Below are positions 54,861 through 63,901 of a stretch of DNA of 64,000 nt, piece by piece (the stretch's first letter is position 1; every line of letters begins with the position of its first letter). Position numbers and translations under genes: made by a program. A model generated the notes under the pieces. It ran no database searches and was not told the origin of the DNA. It worked only from the letters and a program-made list of their open reading frames with translations. Source of the DNA: CAVWCQ01 sp963753545 (GTDB lineage Bacteria; Chloroflexota; Anaerolineae; Aggregatilineales; Aggregatilineaceae); contig CAVWCQ010000001.1 in assembly GCA_963753545.1 (NCBI GenBank), positions 227,695 to 291,694 on the forward strand, written 5' to 3'.

Positions 54861-55805
54861 ATGGTGGATGTAGTTGAGTTTACGGAAAAACCCAAGTCTG
54901 CCGACATGGTGATGATTGCCGGGTGGCGGCAGTGGGCTGATGCCGGATCGGTTTCGTCTGGTTTGCCCAAATATCTCATCCAGAACACAAACGCGCGCCG
55001 CATCGGTAAGCTGAAGCCCGACGGATTTTACTTCTTTCAGATACCCGGCACGCATGATCTGGTTCGGCCAGTCATCAAGTTTAATCACGGCTATCCACGT
55101 GCATTGGAAACGCCCCACAACGAGTTTTATTTCACCGGGAATGATGATCACGGCGTGGTGATCTTTTTGGGTGACGAACCACACATGGACGTTGAACGGT
55201 ACACACTGGCACTGCTCGAAGCGGCAGATGCTCTGGGCGTGCGCCGGATTGTCAGCCTGGGTGGGGTGTACGGCGAACTGCCTTATCACAAGGAACGCAG
55301 CATCTCCTGCATCTACAGCATGCGATCCCTGCGCGACGAGTTTAAGCGGATGGCCGTAACCCTATCCGAGTATCAGGGTGGGGCCAGCATTGACTCGTTT
55401 CTGTGCAAACGGGCGGGGGAACGCGGCAAGGAACACATCGGGTTTTATGCATTTGTGCCCGCCTACGATCTCTCGCAGTTTGGGCAGGTGGGCAACGGCA
55501 TGCGCATCGAGACGGACTTTATGGCGTGGCTGGGCGTGATGCGGCGCGTCAACTATATGCTCAAGACCAGCTTTGACCTTTCGGACCTGGAAGATAAAAG
55601 CAGGCAGTTGGTTGACGTGATGGATGCCAAGGTCGAAGAACTGGAACAGTCGAATCCTGACGCGGATGTGCGCGACTATTTTGACCGGCTGTCGGATGAG
55701 TTCACCGAGATGATCTTTAACCCCCTGGACGATGTGTGGGAAGAAGAACTGCGCCGCATATTAGATGACGACGATTTACCAGATGGAGAAGACGCTCAAC
55801 CTTAA
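54861..55805 (+). CDS. PAC2-family protein
   Basis: A 314-residue PAC2 (proteasome-assembly-chaperone-like) protein. VMIAGWRQWADAGSVSSGLPKYLI is the family start, VVIFLGDEPHMDVERYTLALLEAADALGVRRIVSLGGVYGELPYHKE the core, followed by an acidic helical tail (ending DDDLPDGEDAQP). ATG 54861 chosen because GGAG stands seven bases before. In actinobacteria PAC2 genes lie near proteasome genes; none is seen here. Function in Chloroflexota is not established. Confidence 0.88.
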   Translation: MVDVVEFTEKPKSADMVMIAGWRQWADAGSVSSGLPKYLIQNTNARRIGKLKPDGFYFFQIPGTHDLVRPVIKFNHGYPRALETPHNEFYFTGNDDHGVVIFLGDEPHMDVERYTLALLEAADALGVRRIVSLGGVYGELPYHKERSISCIYSMRSLRDEFKRMAVTLSEYQGGASIDSFLCKRAGERGKEHIGFYAFVPAYDLSQFGQVGNGMRIETDFMAWLGVMRRVNYMLKTSFDLSDLEDKSRQLVDVMDAKVEELEQSNPDADVRDYFDRLSDEFTEMIFNPLDDVWEEELRRILDDDDLPDGEDAQP

Positions 55806-55845
55806 AGAGAACCCGTTGGGCAGCCTCTGGTTCGGGGCTAAAATA

Positions 55846-55891
55846 AAGGCCAGCTCAATCAGAAGCCTGCCGTTCTGTGAGAGCTGGCCTT
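55846..55891 (+). terminator. Long stem-loop after PAC2 gene
   Basis: AAGGCCAGCTC (55846-55856) pairs with GAGCTGGCCTT (55881-55891); the 24-base loop contains an inner CAGAA/TTCTG stem. It lies 41 bases after the PAC2 stop. The rest of the spacer up to 56065 shows no gene. Confidence 0.6.
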
Positions 55892-56065
55892 GTGCCATGG
55901 GGGGGCACCAGGAAGTAGTCACTGCGAAAGCGGCGACCACACCTTTAACAATGGATGATGATGTACGATGAACAGACTCCGGCCCGATGGAATCAGCTAA
56001 GATTACGCTCATTATATACCCAATTCATGAAAAACGTAAATTGCCGATCAGTTTTTTGATCCCTC

Positions 56066-56096
56066 TTGACTTAGAGTGTACTCTAAGAGGTAGACT
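56066..56096 (+). promoter_or_regulatory. MerR-type promoter with 19-bp spacer and dyad operator
   Basis: TTGACT (56066-56071), a 19-base spacer and TAGACT (56091-56096) show the overlong spacing that MerR proteins correct by twisting DNA. CTTAGAGT-GT-ACTCTAAG (56070-56087) is a perfect dyad inside the spacer, matching the CTTAGAGT/ACTCTAAG operators known for NmlR/AdhR-like MerR regulators. It precedes a merR gene by ~29 bases. Confidence 0.85.
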
Positions 56097-56124
56097 CTGA
56101 GTTGATGGTAGAGGGAGGAGCCGC

Positions 56125-56535
56125 ATGGACGATTTATTACTGACTATCCAAGAAGTGGCCGACCGTACCGGGCTGAGCGCGCACACGCTCCGCTATTATG
56201 AGCGGATTGGCCTGATCAGCCCCATTGACCGCGCCCCCAGTGGTCACCGGCGCTATTCGGAAGGCGACATTGGCTGGATTGAGTTTCTCAAGCGGCTGCG
56301 CTCTACGGGTATGCCGATCCGCGAGATGAAATATTACGCCGATCTGCTGTGGCAGGGTGAGCATACCGTGGGGGCACGGCGCGCCCTCCTGGAACGCCAT
56401 CACGCGCGAATTGAGGCCAAACTGCGCGACCTGACCGACTGCCTGCAAATCATCGAGTGGAAGATCAACCACTACAAAGACCTGGAAGCAAGCGAAAAAC
56501 AGTTTAAACGCGCTGCCGAAGAACGCATTTCGTAA
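56125..56535 (+). CDS. MerR-family regulator (NmlR/AdhR-like)
   Basis: A 136-residue regulator: winged helix-turn-helix (TIQEVADRTGLSAHTLRYYERIGLI, GHRRYSEGDIGWIEFLKRLRSTGMPI) and a long C-terminal coiled coil for dimerisation (~75-125). There is no Cys in the metal-binding loop, so it is not a metal sensor of the MerR/CueR type. The operator in its own promoter fits the aldehyde/thiol-stress NmlR/AdhR branch, which may use one Cys; C103 or so near the end (LTDCLQIIEW) is a candidate. Co-directed with the DUF362 gene 33 bases on, its likely target. Confidence 0.92.
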   Translation: MDDLLLTIQEVADRTGLSAHTLRYYERIGLISPIDRAPSGHRRYSEGDIGWIEFLKRLRSTGMPIREMKYYADLLWQGEHTVGARRALLERHHARIEAKLRDLTDCLQIIEWKINHYKDLEASEKQFKRAAEERIS

Positions 56536-56568
56536 ACCCTTTTAGTATCACTGTTTGAAGGAGCCAAC

Positions 56569-57738
56569 ATGCCAGCACAAGTTTTTTGGGGATCGCCTCG
56601 CCAGACACAGCTTGAATGGAACGAGACGCTGCCCGCCAAGCTCGACCTGATTCTGGAAAAACTGCATATTCGTGATCGTGTTAAGGATCAGCGCGTTGCC
56701 ATCAAGATGCACCTGGGATATGGGGTGGGCTACTCGATGGTTCACCCGGTATTCGTGCGCCATGTCGTTGAAGCTGTTAAGCAGGGCGGCGGACATCCCT
56801 TTGTGACTGATGTCCCCTATTCTGTCGAAACGGCCTACCAGCGCGGCTATACAGCGGAGACAGTGGGGTGCCCGCTGTATCCGAGCACGGGCGTTGATGA
56901 AAAATGGTTTCACAGCCAGTCTTACCCATATCTGAATCTGAACGAGTTTCAGATCGGCGGGGCGATTAAGGAAGCCGGATTTCTGATTGACCTCTCTCAC
57001 GTCAAGGGCCATCCGGCGACTGGGTTCGGCGCGGCGATCAAGAATCTCGGCCTGGGCTGCATGACGGGCACGACACGCGGCAGAATGCACGATGTCTCCC
57101 ACTTTAAGCCCTACGTCCACAAAGACAAGATTCGTGACGAAGCGCACCGCGTCGCCATCCGCGAATCATGCCCTTACGGCGCGATTGTCGATGACCACGA
57201 TGACCCCGAAGGCCTGCACCTGCACCATCACAAGTGCAACTGCTGCATGCGCTGCCAGCCCGTCGCGCAGGGTGGATTTGATATCACCCGCGAAGCGTTC
57301 ATGTCGTTCATTGAGGCGGTGAATATCGCGACCAAGCTGGTGCTCGATACCTTCAAGCCGGGTAACACCACCTTTATTTCCCTGGCAACGCACATGACGC
57401 CACTCTGCGACTGCTTTGGCTTCACCAGCATGGCTGTTTTGCCCGATGCGGGTATCTTCGGTTCGGATGATCCAGTGGCGATTGATCAGGCCGTGATCGA
57501 TATGACGGCGAAGATGTCGATCATCGAGGAAAATCTGCCGGGCATGATGGAAATTGTCTGCCGCGAGGGACATCCCTGGCAGCAGATTCACGGCGCGTTC
57601 AAAGACCCATATGCGCTGCTGGCTCACGCCGAACAGATCGGCCTTGGCACACGCTCCTACGAACTGGTCGATGTGCTGCCGCTGAAGGAACCGGATTTTA
57701 AGCAGGATACCTACGTTCCGGCTGCTCCGATTGCGTAA
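56569..57738 (+). CDS. DUF362-domain iron-sulfur-like protein
   Basis: A 389-residue DUF362 protein. RVAIKMHLGYGVGYSMVHPVFVR and DVPYSVETAYQRGY are in the N-terminal domain, LIDLSHVKGHPATGFGAAIKNLGLGCM is the family hallmark, and a CxCCxxC cluster (~residues 223-229) may hold an iron-sulfur centre. C-terminal GSDDPVAIDQAVIDM closes the fold. ATG 56569 follows GAAGGAG. Co-transcribed with the merR gene, so probably induced by its stress signal. Enzymatic role of this family is not established. Confidence 0.85.
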   Translation: MPAQVFWGSPRQTQLEWNETLPAKLDLILEKLHIRDRVKDQRVAIKMHLGYGVGYSMVHPVFVRHVVEAVKQGGGHPFVTDVPYSVETAYQRGYTAETVGCPLYPSTGVDEKWFHSQSYPYLNLNEFQIGGAIKEAGFLIDLSHVKGHPATGFGAAIKNLGLGCMTGTTRGRMHDVSHFKPYVHKDKIRDEAHRVAIRESCPYGAIVDDHDDPEGLHLHHHKCNCCMRCQPVAQGGFDITREAFMSFIEAVNIATKLVLDTFKPGNTTFISLATHMTPLCDCFGFTSMAVLPDAGIFGSDDPVAIDQAVIDMTAKMSIIEENLPGMMEIVCREGHPWQQIHGAFKDPYALLAHAEQIGLGTRSYELVDVLPLKEPDFKQDTYVPAAPIA

Positions 57739-57762
57739 CAGCCCTGTCCTATAAGTCAATGA

Positions 57763-58058
57763 CCCCTAGCTAAAAAAGCAAGGGGCTTGTCCCTGGCGCT
57801 ACCGGACAAGTCCGGTATCCGAGACGTCTGGCGGATTGACGACCGCCCATCGACCGAAGTCGATGCAAAAGTCCAAGCCGCAGCTTGACGGTGAAGATTT
57901 TACGCAGCGAACGATTACCCGCTGCAACCTGCTCTCTTCAGTTGGTAAGGTGCGACAACCGTTTCCTCTGCCGGAGCAGAGTGTCTTGACCTTGTGAACC
58001 ATTATAGCATCCTTGAAAGGAGAAGTCTCACCTTCCTCCCCACGCCTGAAGGCGGGGG
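57763..58058 (-). mobile_element. IS200/IS605-like remnant or structured RNA region
   Basis: A ~300-base stretch without a protein gene, with a hairpin at each edge: CCCCTAGCT-AAAAA-AGCAAGGGG (57763-57785, one mismatch) and CCCC-A-CGCC-TGAA-GGCG-GGGG (58038-58058). Inside are ACCGGAC-AA-GTCCGGT (57801-57816) and CATCGAC-CGAA-GTCGATG (57848-57865). Edge hairpins without inverted terminal repeats and AAGCCCCTTGCT read leftward recall IS200/IS605 ends next to the guide-like RNA of TnpB elements, with tnpB deleted. Family assignment is tentative. Confidence 0.4.
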
Positions 58059-58134
58059 TATCCGGTGAGTGTTTCTGATGATCGAGGGCGGTTGATTGAT
58101 AATCCACCAGCCGCCCTCAAGCACCTGTCATGCG

Positions 58135-59570
58135 TTAAACCCATTCCGATAACAGCCAGTTCCAAACCCAGGCCATCGACTGCACGTCGGCCCGCTGGTA
58201 GGTGCATGCACGGGTCAGGGCGTCCAGGTTATCGCTGTTCAGCCATTCCCGATAATCGAGAAACGCGGCGAACCATTCGTTATAGCCGGGCCAGGGATAG
58301 CCGAGATAGGTTGATATCGTTTTGATCGACGTGCTGCTGAGGGGAAAGCTGATCGATCGGGTAATGGCCCGGTGCAGATCGAGCATACGCGGCTCGATTT
58401 CGGCGCGAACATCAGCGGGGGCAGTCGCGCGCAGGATGCTCAGGTCAAATCCGGTCCAGTGATAGACGGGGCCGCTGCTGCCGCGCACCGACTCCGCGAA
58501 TACCTGCCAGATGCCGTCGCTGCCAGGGGCCAGAGTCACCGTCAGACCGTCTGATAGCGTCTGTACTTTTGGGGCCTGGACGGGCGCAGCTAGAGCGACC
58601 TGGGTATTCCCCGCCGGATCGCACCAACCCAGGGACCAGGGGATTCCTGTATCCAAGGTCTCCAGGTCAAACATCCAGCCGCTTTGCTGGCAGATTGCCG
58701 GAAGTGGCGCAAAGTGGACCGGGCGCTTATTCACCCACGCCTCGGCATTGGCGCGGATCGCCGGAGCGGTTACCGGGCCGATCCCCTTCACCTGCCGCAG
58801 TTTTTCCAGGGAACAGGCCGCGACCTGAACCAGCGTGGTTATCCCGGCATGGCGCAGGCCATCCCGCGTTTTATGAGACACATTGTAAAGCAGGCCGAGG
58901 TGTCCTTCCTGCTGGGCGAGGGCTGAGCAGGCGGAATACCAGGGGCAGACCTTACAGTGACTCTCCAGGCGAACGGGCGGAGCCTCTTGAAGGGAAAGCA
59001 GATGGACGGCTCGATCCAGGAGAGCCAGCAAGCGGCTTTCATCGTATTCATGTTCCAGGCGGCTGGCAGGACGGCTGTATTCGTCACGACTGAGCCAGAA
59101 TTCGGCGGGTGGAATCACGCCCTGGCTCAGCCCCAGGAGCCACACATAAAAATCGAGTTGCACCTCGTCCGCCGCTGATGGCTGGGCATGCTGTTTGATC
59201 TCGATGGGCGCATACGTAGGCCGCGAATAATGGGGCAGACGCAGCAGGCGATCCACCTTACCGCGGACAAGCACCGGGGGCAGGGCCGGATCAAGGGTAA
59301 CTTCCTGTTCCAGATACGCGCCGATGATTCCCGCTACGCCGCGCTTCATTAGCTTGCGGGTTACTCTACACCGTCGGCCCAGGAGGATACCGGAACAGCC
59401 TCGGCGGCACTGGTTGTGGCCTGCAAAACGGCCTGTTCGTGCTGGATGCCGAGAATAAACGGAGACTGCGCTATCTCATTCTGAAGCGCGGACTCGCCAT
59501 TTTGATCCAGCCAAACGCGGCGTTCGCAGGTTACCAAATGGCGCAGGGTTTGGGCGGAAATAATCATCAT
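58135..59570 (-). CDS. TM0106-family RecB-like nuclease, frame break near 59365
   Basis: Starts near 59570 (MMIISAQTLRHLVTCERRVWLD, family opening with Cys). The frame changes near 59365; the rest is one frame to TGA/TAA at 58135. Nuclease motif: VRGKVDRLL with PIEIKQH (D and ExK of the PD-(D/E)xK fold), then a Cys cluster CKVCPWYSAC that may bind iron-sulfur with the first Cys, a helix-hairpin-helix (LRQVKGIGPVTAPAI) and an exonuclease-like C-terminal domain (GWMFDLETLDTGIP). Joined ~475 residues. It probably acts on DNA ends in repair. ATG 59603 is another possible start. Confidence 0.82.
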
Positions 59571-59725
59571 GTTGCAGTCCGAACGGTCTACCTTTAGAAG
59601 CATTGTGGCAAACTATACCCCGATATTTCCACTCTGGAACACAATATGGCGAGATCCTAGCAGTCCTGACGCTCATTCATAAAAACTATTTGTTATTCTC
59701 ACGCTCGAATGCTCAGGAGGCGATT

Positions 59726-59865
59726 ATGATCAACGCGATAACCTTGTTACAGCAGTGGAGCCGACCCCGGCGGCGACGGAAGAACTCGCACCCGCAGCGA
59801 CCCAAGAACTGGTTCCAGAGGCGACCGAACCTGCTCCCGCAGGGACGCAGGAGCCGAACCAGTAA
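59726..59865 (+). CDS. Possible small Pro/Thr/Glu-rich protein, frame uncertain
   Basis: A strong AGGAGG (59715-59720) sits five bases before ATG 59726, giving MINAITLL. In the next frame (from about 59750) a low-complexity chain TAVEPTPAATEEL, APAATQELVPEATEP, APAGTQEPNQ runs to a TAA at 59863. The repeated ATEEL/ATQEL pattern looks coding. Either one base is wrong near 59750 or this is a decayed gene end. No function can be given. The stretch 59866-60102 shows no gene. Confidence 0.35.
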
Positions 59866-60102
59866 CGAACGGCAAACAGGCCGCTCTAGCCATGAGCAGA
59901 TAGAGGGGTTTTGTTTTGGTAAACCCTGGCATTCCTATGGAGGGTTGCCTTCCCATAATTCGCGCAAATGATCCGCTGTGATCCTGTATCATTCGTTCTA
60001 TTTAGCCGAAACCCTCTAATAGCACACCAGGGACGTAAAATAGATATAGATGGTTTGCAGCCATCGATCACACTGTTCCTGATCTATGAGGGAAAAACAC
60101 AC

Positions 60103-62658
60103 ATGCACGATTGGATCACGATCAAAGGCGCAAGGGTAAATAACCTCAAAAACATCACCGTCGAGATTCCTAAAAACAAGCTGGTTATCCTGACCGGACT
60201 TTCCGGCTCTGGCAAATCGTCGCTGGCCTTCGATACCCTGTACAAAGAATGTATGCGGCAGTACATGGAATCGATGGGTATGGTCGATTACGTGAGCAAG
60301 CCGGAAGTCGATGCCATTGAGAGCCTGACCCCTTCGATCAGCGTGGATCAACACGTGACGAACCGCAGCCCACGATCGACGGTGGGCACGGCAACCGATA
60401 TTTTCACCTATCTACGGATCCTGTTCGCGCGGATCGGCCACCGCCCCTGCCCGGTCTGCCACCAGGATATCCCACCCTCGTACAACGTGTCCGAAACGGA
60501 ATCCTGGTCGGAGGAGCCGCCGGAAAGTGAACCGGAACAAGCCTTTGATGACAGCATCACCTATCCCTGCCCGCACTGCGGCGCGCCGATTCCAGAAATG
60601 GGTATGGCGCACTTTTCATTCAATAAGCCAGCCGGAGCTTGCCCAACCTGTTCGGGCCTGGGAGAAGTGCTCGATGCCAATCTGGACCTGCTGATTGACC
60701 CGGCGCGCAGTATTCTGGAGGGCGGCGTCCTGGGGTGGGAGCACCAACTGCTCACCTATTACAGCGCTACTTTGCAGCACGCGGGAGAGCATTACGGCTT
60801 CACGTTCGATCTGAGCGTGCCCGTTGGCCAGCTAGGACCAGCGCAGCGGGATATCCTGCTCTATGGGGTGCACAGCCCGCAGTTTAGCCGCCATTTCCCG
60901 GGTGTGGTCCCGCCCGAGAATGTGTCGGATGGGCGATTCGAGGGCATTGTAACGGGCCTCATGCGGAAATATACCGAACGGGCGCAGGATCAAACCTACC
61001 GGGAAAAGATGGAGAAGTATCTGATCAAACAGACCTGCCCGGACTGCGAGGGAACGCGGCTGCGCCCGGAGAGCCGCCAGGTGACGATTAATGGGCGCTC
61101 GATCATTGAGCTATCCAAGATTTCACTGACCGATCTGGCGGAGTGGATCGCGGGCCTGTATGACTCGCTGCCGCCGGAAGCGTGGATGATCACCGAGCCG
61201 ATTGTCGCGGATTTGCGGGCGCGGGTGCGGCGGCTGGTGGATATCGGCGTGGGGTATCTTACCCTGGAACGGGCAACCCCCAGCCTATCCGGTGGGGAAG
61301 CGCTGCGGCTGCGGCTGGCGTCGCTGCTGGGATCCGGCTTAACGGGGGTGCTCTATGTCCTTGATGAGCCGACCGTTGGGCTGCACCCGCGCGATACGCA
61401 GCGGTTGATCACCGCGCTGTTCCGTCTGCGCGATCTCGGCAATACGGTCCTGGTGGTCGAGCACGATCTGGACGTGATGCGCGCGGCGGATTACGTGATC
61501 GATATTGGGCCGGGAGCCGGGAAAAACGGGGGGCGCGTCGTGGCGGTAGGAACGCCCGCCGAAGTGGCCCAGATTCCTGAATCCGTGACTGGGACGTTTC
61601 TCGCCAATCATCACAGCGCTTTTATGCCCGCCGAGCGCCGACAGCCGGATGGACGGTGGCTGACAATTCACGGGGCGCGCGCCCATAATCTGAAGGATAT
61701 CACGGTCAATCTGCCGCTGGGAATGCTGGTGGCGGTGACAGGAGTATCAGGCTCGGGAAAATCCTCGCTGATTATCGATATTCTGGATCGAGCAGCACGC
61801 CGCCATTTCACCAGCGCGGGCGATCTGCCGGGTGAGCACAGCGCCATCACGGGCTGGGAACAGATCGGCAAGGTGATCTCGATTGACCAGACGGCTATCG
61901 GGCGGACGCCGCGATCCAACGCCGCGACCTACACCGACGCGTTCACCCCAATCCGGCAGCTATTCGCCGCACAACCTCAGGCTAAGGAAGCAGGATTAAC
62001 GGCAGGGTACTTCTCGTTTAATGCCCCAGGTGGACGCTGCGAACGCTGTCAGGGGGCGGGAAAACTCACGATCAACATGCATTTTATGCCTGATATCGAA
62101 GTTCGCTGTCCGGCCTGCCGGGGGCGGCGGTTTAAACCGGAGGTGCTGGCGGTGCTTTATGGCGGTTACAGCATTGCCGATATTCTCGATCTGACCGTTG
62201 AGGAAGCGCTTACTGTGTTCCAGAATGCGTCTTCGGCGGCGGCAAAACTGCAACTGATGGTCGATGTGGGCATGGGCTATCTGAAGTTGGGCCAGCCCGC
62301 GACGACCCTCTCCGGCGGGGAAGCGCAGCGTGTCAAACTGGCGAAGGAACTCAGCCGCCGGGGTGGAACGGGCCATACGCTCTATTTATTGGATGAGCCG
62401 ACGATTGGACTGCATCCGGCTGATACCGTTCATCTTTTGGATGTGCTCCACCAACTCGTAAACACCAACAATACCGTTGTGGTGATTGAGCACAATCTTG
62501 ACGTGATCGCTGCCGCCGATTGGGTGATCGATTTGGGACCAGAAGGCGGCGAAGCTGGAGGATACCTGGTTGCCGAGGGCACGCCAGAGCAGATCGCGCG
62601 GGAGAAACAATCTCGGACGGGCATTGTTCTGGGTGCTCGATTTGGAAATCTGAGCTAA
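60103..62658 (+). CDS. UvrA-like ATPase, class II (UvrA2-like)
   Basis: An 851-residue UvrA homologue, ~90 shorter than UvrA1. First ABC: Walker A GLSGSGKSS (32-40), zinc-type CPVC...CPHC pair, signature LSGGEA near 395, Walker B VLYVLDEPTVGLHP. Second ABC: GVSGSGKSS near 545-553, zinc finger CERCQG...CPACRG near 645-668, signature LSGGEAQ near 736, LDEPTIGLHP. The shorter N-terminal region suggests loss of the UvrB-interacting insert, as in UvrA2 proteins linked to DNA-damage tolerance or drug resistance. ATG 60103 follows GAGGGA; upstream in-frame starts lack support. Followed by a clear terminator. Confidence 0.92.
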   Translation: MHDWITIKGARVNNLKNITVEIPKNKLVILTGLSGSGKSSLAFDTLYKECMRQYMESMGMVDYVSKPEVDAIESLTPSISVDQHVTNRSPRSTVGTATDIFTYLRILFARIGHRPCPVCHQDIPPSYNVSETESWSEEPPESEPEQAFDDSITYPCPHCGAPIPEMGMAHFSFNKPAGACPTCSGLGEVLDANLDLLIDPARSILEGGVLGWEHQLLTYYSATLQHAGEHYGFTFDLSVPVGQLGPAQRDILLYGVHSPQFSRHFPGVVPPENVSDGRFEGIVTGLMRKYTERAQDQTYREKMEKYLIKQTCPDCEGTRLRPESRQVTINGRSIIELSKISLTDLAEWIAGLYDSLPPEAWMITEPIVADLRARVRRLVDIGVGYLTLERATPSLSGGEALRLRLASLLGSGLTGVLYVLDEPTVGLHPRDTQRLITALFRLRDLGNTVLVVEHDLDVMRAADYVIDIGPGAGKNGGRVVAVGTPAEVAQIPESVTGTFLANHHSAFMPAERRQPDGRWLTIHGARAHNLKDITVNLPLGMLVAVTGVSGSGKSSLIIDILDRAARRHFTSAGDLPGEHSAITGWEQIGKVISIDQTAIGRTPRSNAATYTDAFTPIRQLFAAQPQAKEAGLTAGYFSFNAPGGRCERCQGAGKLTINMHFMPDIEVRCPACRGRRFKPEVLAVLYGGYSIADILDLTVEEALTVFQNASSAAAKLQLMVDVGMGYLKLGQPATTLSGGEAQRVKLAKELSRRGGTGHTLYLLDEPTIGLHPADTVHLLDVLHQLVNTNNTVVVIEHNLDVIAAADWVIDLGPEGGEAGGYLVAEGTPEQIAREKQSRTGIVLGARFGNLS

Positions 62659-62665
62659 TGGACAA

Positions 62666-62698
62666 GGGGAGACTGTAAGATGCAGTCTCCCCTATTTT
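62666..62698 (+). terminator. Intrinsic terminator after uvrA2
   Basis: GGGGAGACTG (62666-62675) and CAGTCTCCCC (62683-62692) form a perfect 10-bp stem with a 7-base loop, followed by TATTTTA, seven bases after the stop. Confidence 0.88.
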
Positions 62699-62876
62699 AG
62701 CTTCTGGTGCGATGCCAACAGGTTTTAACCTCGCGGGAGAGCCTCATTCGGTCACCTAGCGCGTGTTGCCAGCGATACAGCAGGCTAGATGTCGCAGTGG
62801 TCCTGGTTCACAACTGTCCAAAACCGAGCTAAGTCGTTAAACTTGTATCACTCGCCCTTCGCTGCTGTTTGGGACT

Positions 62877-63896
62877 ATGGCCGCTGATATCTCGTTAATC
62901 ACCTCTCTATTTCGCTCGGAAGCATACTTGCGGACTTACGCGCAGCATGTTTTACGTGTTGCGGCGCGTGTTAAAGCAGCAGGGCTTGTTCTGGAAGTGA
63001 TTCCAGTACTCAATGACGCGTCCGAGCAAGAGCGAACCTGGATTAATGAATTAGTCCACGCGGCAGAGAAGGCACAAAGCGCTGTCATCCGTCCGCTTTA
63101 TACCGCCCGGGAAACGCCTTACGCATCGTGGAATCGCGGGCTGCAAGCCGCTGAGGGGCGCTGTTTGGGTGTCTGGAATGTCGATGATGTGCGCGAAGCG
63201 GACGCCCTGATTGAAGGTTACCGTCTGATTTCCGAGGGCTGTATGCTCGTAGATTTTCCGTTCATTTTCGTCAGGCAGAAGGTTTGGGGACGAATCGGGC
63301 TTGAGCAGTGTATCAGCCATCCGGTGCAATATGATCCTACTGTGCTGACGCGCAAGCAGCGACTGGGGCCGTTCTTCCTGTTTGCTCGCGACCTTTACCA
63401 GCACGCAGGGCCATTCGACGCCCATTTTCGGATTTCGGGTGATTTTGAATGGGGTTCGCGGGAGGTCGTCAGCGCAGCGTGCTTTTGCCCTGGAACCTGC
63501 ACTGCTGGGCGCTTTATCCTACACGGGAATAATCTCAGTGGAACGTCGAACCCGTTGGAAGATGTTGAGGATAATGTCGTTTTCCTCCGGCGCGGGGCAT
63601 ATGAGGAGCTGAGGCCTGTTGATCCAGAACTCATGCGAAACTGCTGGGAAGGTGGGCAGAACGCCCAACTGCCTACTGAAATCGAGGAGCATCTATGGGG
63701 ACCGCAGGCTGGCGAGAACTGGCAGCGTTGGCTTGCCGCCCGTCGAAAACTGCGCCGCTCGGAACGCTGGCGAACCCTGCCCCGGCGCGTGATCGATTGG
63801 ACTCACCTGCGGCACTTACTGGCACGCCTGGGCATCGTCCAACCGCAAGCTTTTGACCGTCCCTCGATTAAAACCAGGCTGACTTGGCAAAGGTAG
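62877..63896 (+). CDS. GT-A-fold glycosyltransferase (family 2-like)
   Basis: A 339-residue transferase. The N-terminal DISLITSLFRSEAYLRTYAQHVLR, VIPVLNDASEQER and WNVDDVREADAL (DxD-like metal site) match a GT-A core; ISGDFEWGSREV is the acceptor-side motif. It adds a sugar from a nucleotide-sugar to a glycan or lipid. ATG 62877 has no clear ribosome site. It may start a cell-surface polysaccharide cluster continuing to the right. Family is likely; donor unknown. Confidence 0.78.
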   Translation: MAADISLITSLFRSEAYLRTYAQHVLRVAARVKAAGLVLEVIPVLNDASEQERTWINELVHAAEKAQSAVIRPLYTARETPYASWNRGLQAAEGRCLGVWNVDDVREADALIEGYRLISEGCMLVDFPFIFVRQKVWGRIGLEQCISHPVQYDPTVLTRKQRLGPFFLFARDLYQHAGPFDAHFRISGDFEWGSREVVSAACFCPGTCTAGRFILHGNNLSGTSNPLEDVEDNVVFLRRGAYEELRPVDPELMRNCWEGGQNAQLPTEIEEHLWGPQAGENWQRWLAARRKLRRSERWRTLPRRVIDWTHLRHLLARLGIVQPQAFDRPSIKTRLTWQR

Positions 63897-63901
63897 CCAG
63901 C

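Noticed and set aside
57799..58107. Leftward 102-codon frame in the hairpin-rich element
   Set aside because: Covers several stem-loops, has no domain pattern and no ribosome site for its ends; structured DNA or RNA explains it better.
59968..60102. N-terminal extension of the UvrA-like gene
   Set aside because: The homologous start MHDWITIKGA at 60103 has a proper ribosome site; the extra residues do not resemble UvrA.
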